DNA from: Mycobacterium sp. IS-1590
GTDB taxonomy: Bacteria; Actinomycetota; Actinomycetes; Mycobacteriales; Mycobacteriaceae
NCBI RefSeq assembly: GCF_001500025.1
Contig: NZ_LQIW01000034.1
Span: forward strand, 248,001-312,000
DNA: 64,000 nucleotides
Direction: 5' to 3'
The notes beneath the pieces are model-generated. The model worked only from the letters and a program-made list of their open reading frames with translations, had not been told where the DNA came from and made no database searches. Numbering within the stretch: position 1 is the first letter of the stretch; the number at the start of each line of letters is the position of its first letter. The translations under genes were made by a program, and so were the position numbers. Below are positions 8,814-20,943 of this stretch, one piece after another.

Positions 8814-9752
8814 TCAGCTGGCCAGGGCCTCGGTCTGCGTGGTCGGGACACCCTCCACCGCCGAATATGCCGAGGCGTCGCCGACGACGGCGCGACTGCG
8901 CCTGCCGTGGATGTCGACCGGGATGTCACCGGCCAGGGTGATGCGGTTGAGCCGGCGGTACTGGTCGTCGTAGTCGGCGACGGCGTAGTGCTGGGTGGCG
9001 CGGTTGTCCCACAGCGCCACGTCGCCGAGCTGCCAGCTCCACCGAATCGTGTGCTCCAGTTTGGTGATTCGCGCCTGAAAGAGGTCGAACAGGGTGGCCG
9101 ACTCGGTCGATCCGAGCCCGACGAACTTCTTGACGAAGTGGCCGAGCAACAGCACCCGCTTTCCGGTCTCCGGATGCACCCGGACCACGGGGTGCTCGGT
9201 TTCGTAATAGTCGGAGACGAATTCGTCGCGGTACGACCGCTGCTCGGCAGTGGGCGCCGCGTCCGGCTCGTCGTGCAGTGTGGCGTAGTCGTACCGGTTG
9301 GTGTGCACGGCCCACAGGTTCTCGGCCAACGCGCGCAACGGTGCCGGCAGACGGTCGTAGGCGGCCTCCGTGGACGCCCACGTCGTCGTGCCGCCGTACG
9401 GAGGCAGGGTGATGGCGCGCAGGATCGATGCTTTGGGAATCCGGTCGACGAACGTCACGTCGGTGTGCCAACTGTTGGCCTTGTCGTAACGGGAATCGAT
9501 GGGCAAGAAGCGCTCACCGCGCGAGGTCACCGTCGGGTGTGCCGTGGTGGGGGTGCCCAACGCCTGCGCGAAGGCGAGCTGACCGTCGTCGTCCAGACCG
9601 TGCTGGTCGCGGAAGAAGACCACCTTGTGTTCGAGCAGCGCCGAGTTGATCGCCGACGCGGTTCCCGGATCGACCCCCGCGTTGAGGTCGACACCCTCGA
9701 TCCGGGCACCGATGTGGGCGCCGAGCTTGACCATCCGCAGAGATGACGGCAC
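8814..9752 (-). CDS. Fe(II)/2-oxoglutarate dioxygenase, sulfate-ester type (TauD family)
   Basis: 312 residues of the TauD/TfdA family. The iron triad is visible: H96 and D98 in NSWHTDVTF and H255 in [14 protein letters not shown], with arginines at 266-270 for 2-oxoglutarate. The sequence resembles M. tuberculosis Rv3406, a sulfate-ester dioxygenase, including the [15 protein letters not shown] and [12 protein letters not shown] stretches. It probably oxidises alkyl sulfates to aldehyde and sulfate for sulfur scavenging; the exact substrate is unknown. The GTG start has a GGAGG box 7 bases upstream. It lies in a block between cobG and cobN. Confidence 0.85.
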   Translation of the reverse strand: MPSSLRMVKLGAHIGARIEGVDLNAGVDPGTASAINSALLEHKVVFFRDQHGLDDDGQLAFAQALGTPTTAHPTVTSRGERFLPIDSRYDKANSWHTDVTFVDRIPKASILRAITLPPYGGTTTWASTEAAYDRLPAPLRALAENLWAVHTNRYDYATLHDEPDAAPTAEQRSYRDEFVSDYYETEHPVVRVHPETGKRVLLLGHFVKKFVGLGSTESATLFDLFQARITKLEHTIRWSWQLGDVALWDNRATQHYAVADYDDQYRRLNRITLAGDIPVDIHGRRSRAVVGDASAYSAVEGVPTTQTEALAS

Positions 9753-9883
9753 GTGGAAACCTCCAAATGATGAAAAGTGGTGATCACGTTGCCGTGCCGA
9801 ACATGTGACGCCAACCGTTGGACTCAGCGCGAATCGAACCGGGCAGGTGTTTCGGCTGGATCAAGATCGGGTAGCTCACCGCC

Positions 9884-10531
9884 GTGAGGGCACTGTGGGA
9901 CTACATCTGGGCCCACCAAGCGCAGCTGGCGTTCGACTCCTACCAGCACGTCAGTGCGGTCGTCCAAAGTGTGCTCATCGCGACGATCGTCGGTGTGGTG
10001 ATCGGTGTGCTGACCTACCGCAACCCGATGGCCGCCAACCTCGCCACCGCGACCTCGAGCGTGATCATGACCGTCCCGGCGTTCGCGTTGCTGGGCCTGC
10101 TGATCCCGTTGTTCGGACTCGGCGTGGTACCCAGCATCACCGCGTTGGTGCTGTACTCACTGCTGCCGATCGTGCGCAACACGATCGTTGGCCTCAACGC
10201 GGTGGACCCTGCGCTGACCGACGCGGCGCGGGGCATCGGGATGAGCAGGCTCGACACGCTGGCCAGGGTGGAACTGCGGCTGGTGTGGCCGTCGATCCTG
10301 TCGGCCATGCGGATCAGCACCCAGATGTCGATGGGCGTGCTGGCGATCGCCGCCTATGTCAAAGGACCGGGGCTGGGGAACCTGATCTTCACCGGGTTGG
10401 CGCGGGTGGGCAGCCCGACGGCCGTCCCCATGGCGTTGGCCGGGACGCTGCTCATCGTCATCCTCGCGCTCACGCTCGATGCGGTGCTCGTACTGATCGG
10501 CCGCCTCACCACGTCGAAAGGCATTCGATGA
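9884..10531 (+). CDS. proW: ABC importer permease, glycine betaine/choline type
   Basis: 215 residues with about 6 membrane helices. The permease-ATPase coupling loop is clear (AARGIGMSRLDTLARVEL, about 112-129). It is a short ProW/OpuCB-type subunit. GTG start. Its stop overlaps the ATPase gene by 4 bases, and the unit continues with a second permease and a lipoprotein, the OpuC/ProXVWZ layout. The substrate is probably a quaternary amine such as glycine betaine, carnitine or choline; which one is not visible. Confidence 0.85.
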   Translation: MRALWDYIWAHQAQLAFDSYQHVSAVVQSVLIATIVGVVIGVLTYRNPMAANLATATSSVIMTVPAFALLGLLIPLFGLGVVPSITALVLYSLLPIVRNTIVGLNAVDPALTDAARGIGMSRLDTLARVELRLVWPSILSAMRISTQMSMGVLAIAAYVKGPGLGNLIFTGLARVGSPTAVPMALAGTLLIVILALTLDAVLVLIGRLTTSKGIR

Positions 10532-11730
10532 CAGGGCATTCGAAGACAGCGCAAGTCGTGCCGGAAGAGGGGGACCCGAACGGCAGCACCGGTGTGCGCA
10601 TCGTGTTGGATCACGTCTCGAAGGTTTATCCAGGTTCCGACCGTCCTGCGGTCGACGATGTGTCGCTCGAGATCCCCGCCGGTGAGATCGTGGTGTTCGT
10701 CGGCCCGTCCGGCTGCGGGAAGACCACGATGATGCGGATGATCAACCGGCTGTCGGAGCCGACGTCGGGCACGATCATGATCGGCGACAAGGACGCGATG
10801 TCGATCCGCCCGACCGAGCTCCGCCGTTCGATCGGTTACTCCATCCAGCAGGCCGGGCTGTTTCCGCACATGACGATCCGGCAGAACGTCGGCCTGGTGC
10901 CCGGGTTGCTGCGCTGGGACCGCAAACGCATCGCCGAACGGGTCGACGAACTGCTCGACATGGTCGGGCTGGAGCCGGGCCAGTACGCCGAGAGGTACCC
11001 GCGCCAGTTGTCCGGCGGGCAGCAGCAACGAGTGGGTGTTGCGCGCGCGTTGGCCGCCGACCCTCCGGTGTTGCTGATGGACGAACCGTTCGGCGCGGTC
11101 GACCCCATCACCCGCAGCACGCTGCAGGATGAGCTGCTGCGGTTGCAGGGCGAACTGCGCAAGACCATCGTCTTCGTCACCCATGACTTCGGTGAGGCCG
11201 TCAAACTCGGTGACCGGATCACCGTGCTGGGCAACCAGTCCAAGGTGCTGCAGTACGACACTCCGCAGAACATCCTGGCCAGTCCCGCCGACGACACGGT
11301 GGCCGGCTTCGTCGGGTCCGGCGCGTCGCTGCGCCAGCTGGGTCTGATGCGGATCAAGGACGTCGAGCTGCGGCCGCATCCCTCGGTGCGCCAGACGGAT
11401 TCGATCGATGAGGTACGAAAGACCCTGGCGGGCAGCGAGTTCGATTGGGCCGTGGTGCTCGACGACCGTGAGCGTCCGGTCAGCTGGGTGCGGGAGAGCA
11501 GGCTCGAGCACACGACCGCGCTTGCCGACGTCGTCGAATCGCTCGACGTGGTCAGCACCCAGTCAACCCTGGAAGACGCGCTGGAGGCGATCCTTGCGCA
11601 ACAACACGCGTCGGCCGTCGTGGCGGGCCCGGGCAGCCGGTACGCCGGCGTTGTCACACTCGACACCCTGATCGACACGATCACCTGGCTGCGGGCGTCG
11701 GCGGAGGCCGACACGGGCGGACAACCATGA
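10528..11730 (+). CDS. proV: ABC importer ATPase with CBS tail, ProV/OpuCA type
   Basis: 400 residues. The ATPase domain has Walker A GPSGCGKTT (59-67), signature LSGGQ (161-165), Walker B VLLMDEP (181-187) and switch H219. The C-terminal part (about 256-390) looks like a CBS pair, which in ProV/OpuA ATPases senses ionic strength. The first codon overlaps the upstream permease stop (ATGA), and its own stop overlaps the next permease. It energises uptake of an osmoprotectant-type amine. Confidence 0.9.
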   Translation: MTGHSKTAQVVPEEGDPNGSTGVRIVLDHVSKVYPGSDRPAVDDVSLEIPAGEIVVFVGPSGCGKTTMMRMINRLSEPTSGTIMIGDKDAMSIRPTELRRSIGYSIQQAGLFPHMTIRQNVGLVPGLLRWDRKRIAERVDELLDMVGLEPGQYAERYPRQLSGGQQQRVGVARALAADPPVLLMDEPFGAVDPITRSTLQDELLRLQGELRKTIVFVTHDFGEAVKLGDRITVLGNQSKVLQYDTPQNILASPADDTVAGFVGSGASLRQLGLMRIKDVELRPHPSVRQTDSIDEVRKTLAGSEFDWAVVLDDRERPVSWVRESRLEHTTALADVVESLDVVSTQSTLEDALEAILAQQHASAVVAGPGSRYAGVVTLDTLIDTITWLRASAEADTGGQP

Positions 11731-12497
11731 CCGCGGTCACGGACACCGCTCGATCGGCGCGCGCCGATCCCGGTGAGCGCAGACGACTGCTCATCCAGCC
11801 CGTGGTGGTGCTGGTCATCGCTGCCGCCGTCGTGTTCTGGGCGTTCAACCGCGACCTGACCGCCACTCAGCAGGAGAACATCAACCCCGCCAACATCGCC
11901 ACGCTGATCTGGCAGCACCTGTTGATCACGGTGGCGGTCACCGCGATCGTGCTCGCCATCGGGGTTCCGCTCGGGGTGCTGCTCACCCGGCCCGGCGCGA
12001 AACTGCTGCGCCCGTTGTTCATGGGCATCGCCAACATCGGCCAGGCGGCGCCGGCGATCGGGTTGCTGGTGCTGCTGTTTCTGTGGACCGGCCGGACCGG
12101 GTTCTGGATCGGCGTCCTTCCGATCGCGCTGTACTCGCTGCTGCCGGTGCTGGCCAGCACCATCCTCGGCATCAACCAGGTGGACCGGTCGCTGGTGGAC
12201 GCCGGGCTGGGACAGGGCATGTCGCGACGCTCGGTGCTGACACGGGTGGAGATGCCGCTGGCGATTCCGTACATCCTGGCCGGGCTGCGCACGTCGTTGG
12301 TGCTCGCGGTGGGGACCGCAACGCTGAGCTTCCTCGTCAACGCCGGCGGATTGGGCATCCTGATCGACACCGGATACAAGCTGCAGGACAACGTGACCCT
12401 GATCCTCGGCAGCGTGCTCGCGGTGTGCCTTGCCCTGCTGGTCGACTGGCTGGGCGGGTTGGCCGAGTTCTACCTCAATCCCAAGGGTCTTCGATGA
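11727..12497 (+). CDS. proZ: Second ABC permease, glycine betaine/choline type
   Basis: 256 residues: one N-terminal helix (about 24-43), then the permease core with the coupling loop DAGLGQGMSRRSVLTRVEMP (about 156-175). It is homologous to the permease at 9884 (compare ALYSLLP and MSRRSVLTRVE with LYSLLP and MSRLDTLARVE), so the transporter is probably a heterodimer. Four-base overlaps on both sides show translational coupling. Confidence 0.87.
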   Translation: MTAVTDTARSARADPGERRRLLIQPVVVLVIAAAVVFWAFNRDLTATQQENINPANIATLIWQHLLITVAVTAIVLAIGVPLGVLLTRPGAKLLRPLFMGIANIGQAAPAIGLLVLLFLWTGRTGFWIGVLPIALYSLLPVLASTILGINQVDRSLVDAGLGQGMSRRSVLTRVEMPLAIPYILAGLRTSLVLAVGTATLSFLVNAGGLGILIDTGYKLQDNVTLILGSVLAVCLALLVDWLGGLAEFYLNPKGLR

Positions 12498-13459
12498 TCC
12501 GCCGCGCCATGGTCGCGGTGGCCTGCCTCCTGCTCACCGGGTGCGGGCTGGGCGCGGGCAGCACCGTGCCGCTCGAGGTGGGGCCGGGTTCCATCCAACC
12601 CGTCGAGGCGCTCGATGGTGTGCGAATCACGGTGGGCTCCAAGGAATACACCGAACAGGTGATCCTCGGATACATCCTGGAGTTCACATTGACCGCCGCA
12701 GGAGCCGATGTCCGTGACCTCACCGGCATCGTGGGTTCACGCAGCACCCGGGAAGCGCAGTTGTCGGGTCAGGTCGACGTCGCCTACGAGTTCACCGGCA
12801 ACGCATGGATCAATTATCTGGGCCATGAGAAGCCGATCCCCGACAGTCGCAGGCAATTCGAGGCCGTCCGTGACGAGGACCTGGCTCGCAACGACATGGT
12901 GTGGTTGCCGCCCGGGCCGATGGACGACACCTACGCACTGGCCGCCGGCAGGGCGGTCGTCGAACGGACCGGGGTGCACACGCTTTCGCAGTACGCCGAG
13001 TTGGTCAAGCGCGACCCGGCGGCGGCGCGGACATGCGTCGACACCGAATTCCGGGCCCGACAGGACGGCTTCCCCGGAATGGCGGCGGCCTATGGGTTCG
13101 ATCCGGCGCGGGCGCAGACGCCGGTACTCCAGGTCGGCATCATCTACCAGGCCACGGCGGACGGAACGCAGTGCGATTTCGGTGAGGTGTTCACCACCGA
13201 CGGCCGCATCGCCGCGCTCGACCTCGTCGTACTCGTCGACGACAAGCAGTTCTTCGCCCACTACAACCCGTCGGTGACCATGAAACGCGCCTTCTACGAA
13301 GCACATCCGCAGATTGCGGAGGTCACGGCGCCGGTGACGGCCGCGCTGACCAACGAGGCGATCATGGAGATGAACAAGCAGGTCGACGTGGAGGGTCGCG
13401 ACCCGAGCGTGGTGGCGCGCGACTGGATGGTGGCTCAGGGTTTCGTCACCGTCCCATAG
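12494..13459 (+). CDS. proX: Substrate-binding lipoprotein, ProX/OpuCC type
   Basis: 321 residues. A signal peptide ends in a lipobox LLLTGC with C17 to be acylated. The mature part starts with ITVGSKEYTEQVILG, the hallmark opening of OpuAC/OsmF-like binding proteins, and contains AYEFTGNAWINYLG. It captures the amine outside the membrane for the two permeases. It is the last gene of the four-gene operon, overlapping the permease by 4 bases. Confidence 0.9.
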   Translation: MIRRAMVAVACLLLTGCGLGAGSTVPLEVGPGSIQPVEALDGVRITVGSKEYTEQVILGYILEFTLTAAGADVRDLTGIVGSRSTREAQLSGQVDVAYEFTGNAWINYLGHEKPIPDSRRQFEAVRDEDLARNDMVWLPPGPMDDTYALAAGRAVVERTGVHTLSQYAELVKRDPAAARTCVDTEFRARQDGFPGMAAAYGFDPARAQTPVLQVGIIYQATADGTQCDFGEVFTTDGRIAALDLVVLVDDKQFFAHYNPSVTMKRAFYEAHPQIAEVTAPVTAALTNEAIMEMNKQVDVEGRDPSVVARDWMVAQGFVTVP

Positions 13460-13493
13460 CCCCGTTTGCGGCAACAACGGCGCTGGTCAGGCG

Positions 13494-13499
13494 TAGCCT
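13494..13499 (+). promoter_or_regulatory. -10 element TAGCCT before Baeyer-Villiger gene
   Basis: TAGCCT lies 23 bases before the ATG at 13523, with a purine-rich AAGGGGGG ribosome site at 13511-13518. This gives a short leader and a promoter separate from the upstream transporter. Confidence 0.4.
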
Positions 13500-13522
13500 T
13501 CCGATAACCGAAGGGGGGCTCG

Positions 13523-14986
13523 ATGGCAGTGAAGCGGGCGGTGAACGTCGCGATCGTGGGCGCGGGCATGTCGGGGATCTGCATGACGGCCAAGCTGCAG
13601 GACGCCGGCGTGGACACCTTCACGATCTTCGAACAAGCCGACGAGGTCGGCGGCACCTGGCGCGACAACACCTACCCCGGACTCCACTGCGACGTACCGT
13701 CGCGCTTCTACTCGTATACGTTCCGGTCCAATCCCGAGTGGACGCGGCTCCTGCCCCCCGGCAGCGAGGTGCAGTCCTACTTCATGGAGGTCGCCACCGA
13801 ACGCGACATCCGGTCCCACATCCGCTTCGGTACAGCGGTGACATCGGCGCAGTACCGCGACGGTAAGTGGTGGCTCACCACGGCCGGCGGCACCGAAGAG
13901 TTCGACATCCTCATCACCGCCACCGGAATCCTGCGCGTGCCACGCTATCCCGACATCCCCGGACTGGACACATTCGCCGGCCCGATGTTTCACTCGTCGC
14001 GCTGGGACCACTCGGTGCCGTTGCAGGACAAGCGGATCGGACTGATCGGGACGGGATCAACCGGTGTCCAGATCACGGCTGAACTCGGCGGGAACGTGCG
14101 CGGTCTGACGATCTTCCAACGCACCGCGCAGTGGGTCTTCCCGTTCCCGAACCCGCGCTACTCGCCGATCACCAAGGCAGCGCTTCGGCGCTTCCCGGCG
14201 ATGAGCCGCCTCGGTTACCGCTTCTGGCAGGCCGTCTACGAGAACTTCTTCGCCAAAGCCATGGTCAAGCCGGGATTTCGCCGACGACTGGTATCGGCGT
14301 TGTGCCGGTGGAATCTCACTCTCTCGGTGCGCGACCCCGAGCTCCGCAGCAAACTGACCCCGGACTACCAGGCGATGTGCAAGCGCATCGTCGCGGCCGG
14401 GCACTACTACCAGTCCGTGCAGAAGCAGGGTGTCGACGTCGTCGTCGAGCCGATCGATCACATCGAGCCCAACGGCGTCGTCACCGCGGACGGGACACTG
14501 CACGAGGTGGATCTGCTCGTGGTCGCGACCGGCTTCGACGCCCACGCCTATGTGCGTCCGATGGAGATCATCGGCGAGCACGGGCTGACGCTGGGCGAAG
14601 CCTGGGCAGACGGGCCGCAGGCCTACCGGTCGGTCGCGGTGCCGGGGTTCCCGAACCTGTTCATGCTGATGGGTCCGCACTCTCCGATCGGGCAACAGTC
14701 GTTGGTGATCATCGCCGAGAACCAGGCCGACTATGCGATGTGGTGGATCGAGCGCATCCGCGACGGTGACATCACTGCCGCGGCGCCGACCGACGTCGCC
14801 ACCAAGGATTACAACGAGGAGATGAAAGCCGCTATGCCGCGGACGGTTTGGACGACCGGCTGCAACAGCTGGTATCTCGACAAGAACGGTCTGCCCGAGC
14901 TGTTCCCCTGGGAACCCGTTCGTCACCGCCGGCTGTTGGCTTCGCCGGTGCTGTCCGACTTCACCGTCCACACCGCCGAAAAGTGA
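13523..14986 (+). CDS. Flavin-containing monooxygenase, Baeyer-Villiger type
   Basis: 487 residues. Two dinucleotide folds are seen: FAD at GAGMSG (13-18) and NADPH at GTGSTG (177-182). Between them lies the Baeyer-Villiger fingerprint FxGxxxHxxxW (F151 to W161). Such enzymes insert oxygen next to a ketone, giving an ester or lactone, or oxidise S and N centres; MymA and EthA of M. tuberculosis are in this group. It has its own -10 and ribosome site, so it is probably not in the transporter operon. Substrate unknown. Confidence 0.85.
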   Translation: MAVKRAVNVAIVGAGMSGICMTAKLQDAGVDTFTIFEQADEVGGTWRDNTYPGLHCDVPSRFYSYTFRSNPEWTRLLPPGSEVQSYFMEVATERDIRSHIRFGTAVTSAQYRDGKWWLTTAGGTEEFDILITATGILRVPRYPDIPGLDTFAGPMFHSSRWDHSVPLQDKRIGLIGTGSTGVQITAELGGNVRGLTIFQRTAQWVFPFPNPRYSPITKAALRRFPAMSRLGYRFWQAVYENFFAKAMVKPGFRRRLVSALCRWNLTLSVRDPELRSKLTPDYQAMCKRIVAAGHYYQSVQKQGVDVVVEPIDHIEPNGVVTADGTLHEVDLLVVATGFDAHAYVRPMEIIGEHGLTLGEAWADGPQAYRSVAVPGFPNLFMLMGPHSPIGQQSLVIIAENQADYAMWWIERIRDGDITAAAPTDVATKDYNEEMKAAMPRTVWTTGCNSWYLDKNGLPELFPWEPVRHRRLLASPVLSDFTVHTAEK

Positions 14987-14995
14987 CGGTGGTCA

Positions 14996-15012
14996 CACTA
15001 GAACCTCTAGTG
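14996..15012 (+). terminator. Short perfect hairpin after the monooxygenase gene
   Basis: CACTAGA (14996-15002) and TCTAGTG (15006-15012) pair perfectly across an ACC loop, 9 bases after the stop at 14986. No T-run follows, as is common for mycobacterial terminators. An operator role is also possible. Confidence 0.4.
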
Positions 15013-15066
15013 ATCCGTGCCACACAAGTCGGTCTCAAACGCCGGCTGACGTCGTAAGTTCCGGAT

Positions 15067-15086
15067 TACTGCACGCGTGTGCAGTA
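15067..15086 (+). promoter_or_regulatory. 20-bp palindrome upstream of the 33-residue gene
   Basis: TACTGCAC (15067-15074) and GTGCAGTA (15079-15086) are perfect inverted arms around GCGT. It lies 20 bases before the ATG at 15107, between promoter and ribosome site, so it may be an operator or a leader hairpin controlling the small gene. Confidence 0.5.
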
Positions 15087-15106
15087 AGCGTCAGGAAGGA
15101 ACGACG

Positions 15107-15208
15107 ATGTTCGAACTCATCGTGTTCGGTGCTCTTCTGGTCGTACTCATCGCCGCCCTCGGATTGCCCTATCCGCAGAGCACCTACGGCCGCTGGAACC
15201 GCCGCTAG
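15107..15208 (+). CDS. Small single-pass membrane peptide, 33 residues
   Basis: MFELIVFGALL begins one hydrophobic helix (about 2-22); the tail STYGRWNRR is positively charged, suggesting an N-out, C-in orientation. A strong ribosome site AGGAAGGA sits 6-13 bases before the ATG, and a 20-bp palindrome lies upstream, which favours a real gene over chance. No function is recognised. It has its own spacing from the monooxygenase and from cobN. Confidence 0.6.
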   Translation: MFELIVFGALLVVLIAALGLPYPQSTYGRWNRR

Positions 15209-15240
15209 CCGTTTCGGCAACTGCGCACGATCGATGACCG

Positions 15241-15302
15241 TCGAGCGTGCGTGAATGTCTGATGCAGGGCGGCGTGTCGTCGACAGACACGCACCGTCGC
15301 GA
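15241..15302 (-). repeat. 60-bp palindromic intergenic repeat, copy A
   Basis: Minus-strand copy of a family of about 60 bases. Core GGTGCGTGTCTG then CGACACGCCG; the ends GCGACGG and ACGCACGCTCG are roughly complementary. It shares 30 of 33 core bases with copy D at 35131. It lies between the small gene and cobN. Confidence 0.65.
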
Positions 15303-15333
15303 GTGGGGATAGGGCGTGGGGTAGGAATGGTGC

Positions 15334-18915
<3,582 letters not shown>

Positions 18916-18924
18916 GTTGGTGAC

Positions 18925-19305
18925 GTGTCTGCCACGTTCGCCGATGTCGCCAAGTCCGAGTACATCCTGCTGACCACGTTCACCAAGGACGGCCGGCCCA
19001 AGCCCACACCGATCTGGGCGGTGCCCGAGGGCGACGGGCTGATCGCCATCACGCAGGAGACGTCGTGGAAGGTCAAGCGGATCCGCAACACCCCGCGGGT
19101 GACCATCGCGCCGTGCGACATGCGCGGCAACCCCAAGGGTGAGGCGGTGGAAGCCGTCGCCGCGATACTCGACAAGTCCGCCAACGCCGCGACCTACGAC
19201 GCGATCGGCAAGCGCTACGGGCTGCTGGGCAAGACGTTCAACGTTTTCTCCAAGCTGCGCGGGGGAATGAAGAACAACGTGACCATCGAGATCCAGCCGG
19301 GCTGA
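18925..19305 (+). CDS. PPOX-class F420-dependent reductase, Rv2061c-like
   Basis: 126 residues, a split beta-barrel FDOR-B type protein. The conserved opening EYILLTTFTKDGRPKPTPIW (12-31) and TPRVTIAPCD (about 56-65) mark the flavin/F420-binding barrel. Members reduce small unsaturated compounds with F420H2 or bind flavin or haem breakdown products. It stands directly after cobN as Rv2061c does in M. tuberculosis, and 2 bases before a close paralogue. GTG start with TAGGTT 6 bases upstream. Confidence 0.85.
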   Translation: MSATFADVAKSEYILLTTFTKDGRPKPTPIWAVPEGDGLIAITQETSWKVKRIRNTPRVTIAPCDMRGNPKGEAVEAVAAILDKSANAATYDAIGKRYGLLGKTFNVFSKLRGGMKNNVTIEIQPG

Positions 19306-19307
19306 CC

Positions 19308-19706
19308 ATGGCCGACACGTTCGAGGACGTCGCCCGCTCGAAATACATCCTGCTGACCACCTTCACCAAGGACGGCAAACCGAAGCCCACCCCGATCTGG
19401 GGCGCCTCCGAGGGCGACAAACTGCTGGTGATCACCGACGACGGATCGTGGAAGACCAAGCGCATCAACAACACCCCTCGGGTGACGATCCAGAAGTCGA
19501 CGGCGCTGGGCAAACCGAAAGGTGAGCCCGTCGAGGCGACCGCCAGGGTGCTGCCGAAGGAAGAGACCCGCCGCGTCTTCGACAAGGTCACCCGGCGCTA
19601 TTGGTGGCACGCGTGGTGGTGGATTCCGCAGGCGCTCATCCGCGGCGGTATCGACAAGGTGCACATCGGGATCGAGATCCAGCCCGCGGTCAGCCCCGCG
19701 GGGTAG
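19308..19706 (+). CDS. PPOX-class F420-dependent reductase, tandem paralogue
   Basis: 132 residues. It matches the preceding protein at 53 of the first 80 positions by eye, including the same barrel opening, so the pair arose by tandem duplication. The C-terminal thirds differ, being tryptophan-rich here (RRYWWHAWWWIP), which may change substrate or membrane contact. Its 3' end overlaps the convergent dienelactone hydrolase gene by 17 bases. Confidence 0.85.
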   Translation: MADTFEDVARSKYILLTTFTKDGKPKPTPIWGASEGDKLLVITDDGSWKTKRINNTPRVTIQKSTALGKPKGEPVEATARVLPKEETRRVFDKVTRRYWWHAWWWIPQALIRGGIDKVHIGIEIQPAVSPAG

Positions 19707-20397
19707 CGGCCAGGTGTTGGCCGAAGAACGCGAACACCCGTCCCCAGGCGTCGTCGGCGCCCGCCTCGTTGTACCCGAACCCGGTGATCCGCAACAACGG
19801 CTGCCCGGGCAACTTGTTAGCGAAGCTGTGCCCAGCGTCGGGATACACCTTGATATCTGCCGGGATCTCCTTGTCCGCGACGACTTTTCGTAACCGACCC
19901 GCCGCGCCGATGCCGATGGGGTCGCGCCTGCCGAAACTGGCGACGATCGGGCACGCCCCGGTCAGCGTCTCGTCGAGACGACGGGGAAGTGGGGTGCCGT
20001 AGAACGGCGCCGACGCGCCGAACCCCTGCGGTGACATCACGAGCGCGAACTGCCCACCCATGCAGAAGCCGGCGATGCCGACGGCGCCCGTGCACTCGGG
20101 CAGCGCCAGGACATGGTCGCGGGCGGCGAGGATGTCATCGAGCGCGCGACCCCGCTTGCTCAGCAGTTCGCGGAACACCCGGGTGATGCAGCGTGCGCGG
20201 CCGCCGCGCGAGTACAGGTCGGGGGTGATCGCGACGTAGCCCGCGTCGGCGATGCGCGCCGATATCGAATCGTTGTCCGGTCCATACCCGATCGCGTCGT
20301 GCACGACCACGATCGCCGGCCACGGCCCGTCGCCCTCAGGCGTCGAGAACAACGCGTCGATCGGACCGCCCGGTGTGTCGATCTTGATCGTGGCCAC
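19690..20397 (-). CDS. Dienelactone hydrolase family protein
   Basis: 235 residues, alpha/beta hydrolase. The nucleophile is cysteine C112 in GFCMGG; D159 (GRRDPIG) and H190 (DAGHSFAN) complete the triad. Family members open dienelactones in chlorocatechol breakdown; many actinobacterial ones have unknown substrates. It corresponds by position to Rv2054. The GTG start has TAGATT 6 bases upstream. Confidence 0.87.
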   Translation of the reverse strand: MATIKIDTPGGPIDALFSTPEGDGPWPAIVVVHDAIGYGPDNDSISARIADAGYVAITPDLYSRGGRARCITRVFRELLSKRGRALDDILAARDHVLALPECTGAVGIAGFCMGGQFALVMSPQGFGASAPFYGTPLPRRLDETLTGACPIVASFGRRDPIGIGAAGRLRKVVADKEIPADIKVYPDAGHSFANKLPGQPLLRITGFGYNEAGADDAWGRVFAFFGQHLAATPRG

Positions 20398-20403
20398 ACC
20401 GCC

Positions 20404-20409
20404 AATCTA
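20404..20409 (-). promoter_or_regulatory. -10 element TAGATT of dienelactone hydrolase gene
   Basis: TAGATT on the minus strand, 6 bases before the GTG at 20397, fits a leaderless transcript and fixes the start. Confidence 0.5.
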
Positions 20410-20444
20410 CGGAACCCCCGGAGGCGTCCGGACGTTGACCGCAT

Positions 20445-20930
20445 ATGGCGATGCGGCTGTTTGTCCTCTATGTGGTCATCGAGACCGCGGTCGTGGTGGC
20501 CCTGGTGTCGACGATCGGCATCGGCTGGACGCTACTGCTGCTGCTCACGACGTTCGTGCTGGGTTTCGCGCTGGCCGGATCGCAGCTCAGACGCCAGGTC
20601 GGCCGGCTGCGTTCGGGCCTGACCCCGGCGACCGTGCACGGTGCGGCCGCCGACAGCATCCTCGTCGCGGTCGGAACCGTGCTGGTCGTGATCCCGGGGT
20701 TGGCCAGCTCGGTCGTGGGCGCGCTGCTCCTGCTGCCCCCGACGCGGGCGGCTGCACGTCCGATGCTGACCGCGCTGGCCGCGCGCCGGATGCCGCTGAT
20801 CACCGCAGGGGTGGCGGGCTGGGGAGCGACCGCGAGGCGGCACGACTACGTCGACGGCGAGGTCGTCGATGTGGTCGACGTCGAACCGCCCGCTGTGGAG
20901 CGCGCGCCGCGCCCCGACGACGACCTGTGA
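20445..20930 (+). CDS. fxsA: FxsA family membrane protein
   Basis: 161 residues. Two helix groups (about 4-46 and 70-100) surround a loop, then an acidic tail ending RPDDDL. FxsA of E. coli relieves phage T7 exclusion by F plasmids; its normal role is unknown. Position matches Rv2053c. A second ATG two codons downstream (20451) could also start it. It precedes the amidohydrolase by 13 bases, so it may head the fxsA-amidohydrolase-lnt-ppm1 unit. Confidence 0.88.
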   Translation: MAMRLFVLYVVIETAVVVALVSTIGIGWTLLLLLTTFVLGFALAGSQLRRQVGRLRSGLTPATVHGAAADSILVAVGTVLVVIPGLASSVVGALLLLPPTRAAARPMLTALAARRMPLITAGVAGWGATARRHDYVDGEVVDVVDVEPPAVERAPRPDDDL

Positions 20931-20943
20931 GAACCTCCCGTAG

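Noticed and set aside
8759-8929. Longer CobG start at 8929
   Set aside because: It would overlap the dioxygenase gene end, and the added residues are Arg/Pro-rich; the conserved family start is at 8758.
9805-10527. Upstream extension of the ProV-type ATPase
   Set aside because: It lies over the permease gene in another frame and is Arg/Asp/Gly-rich; the ATPase starts at 10528 with an ATGA overlap.
14987-15333. Cobalamin riboswitch before cobN
   Set aside because: The gap is filled by a short hairpin, a palindrome, a small gene and repeat copy A; no B12-box-like sequence was seen.
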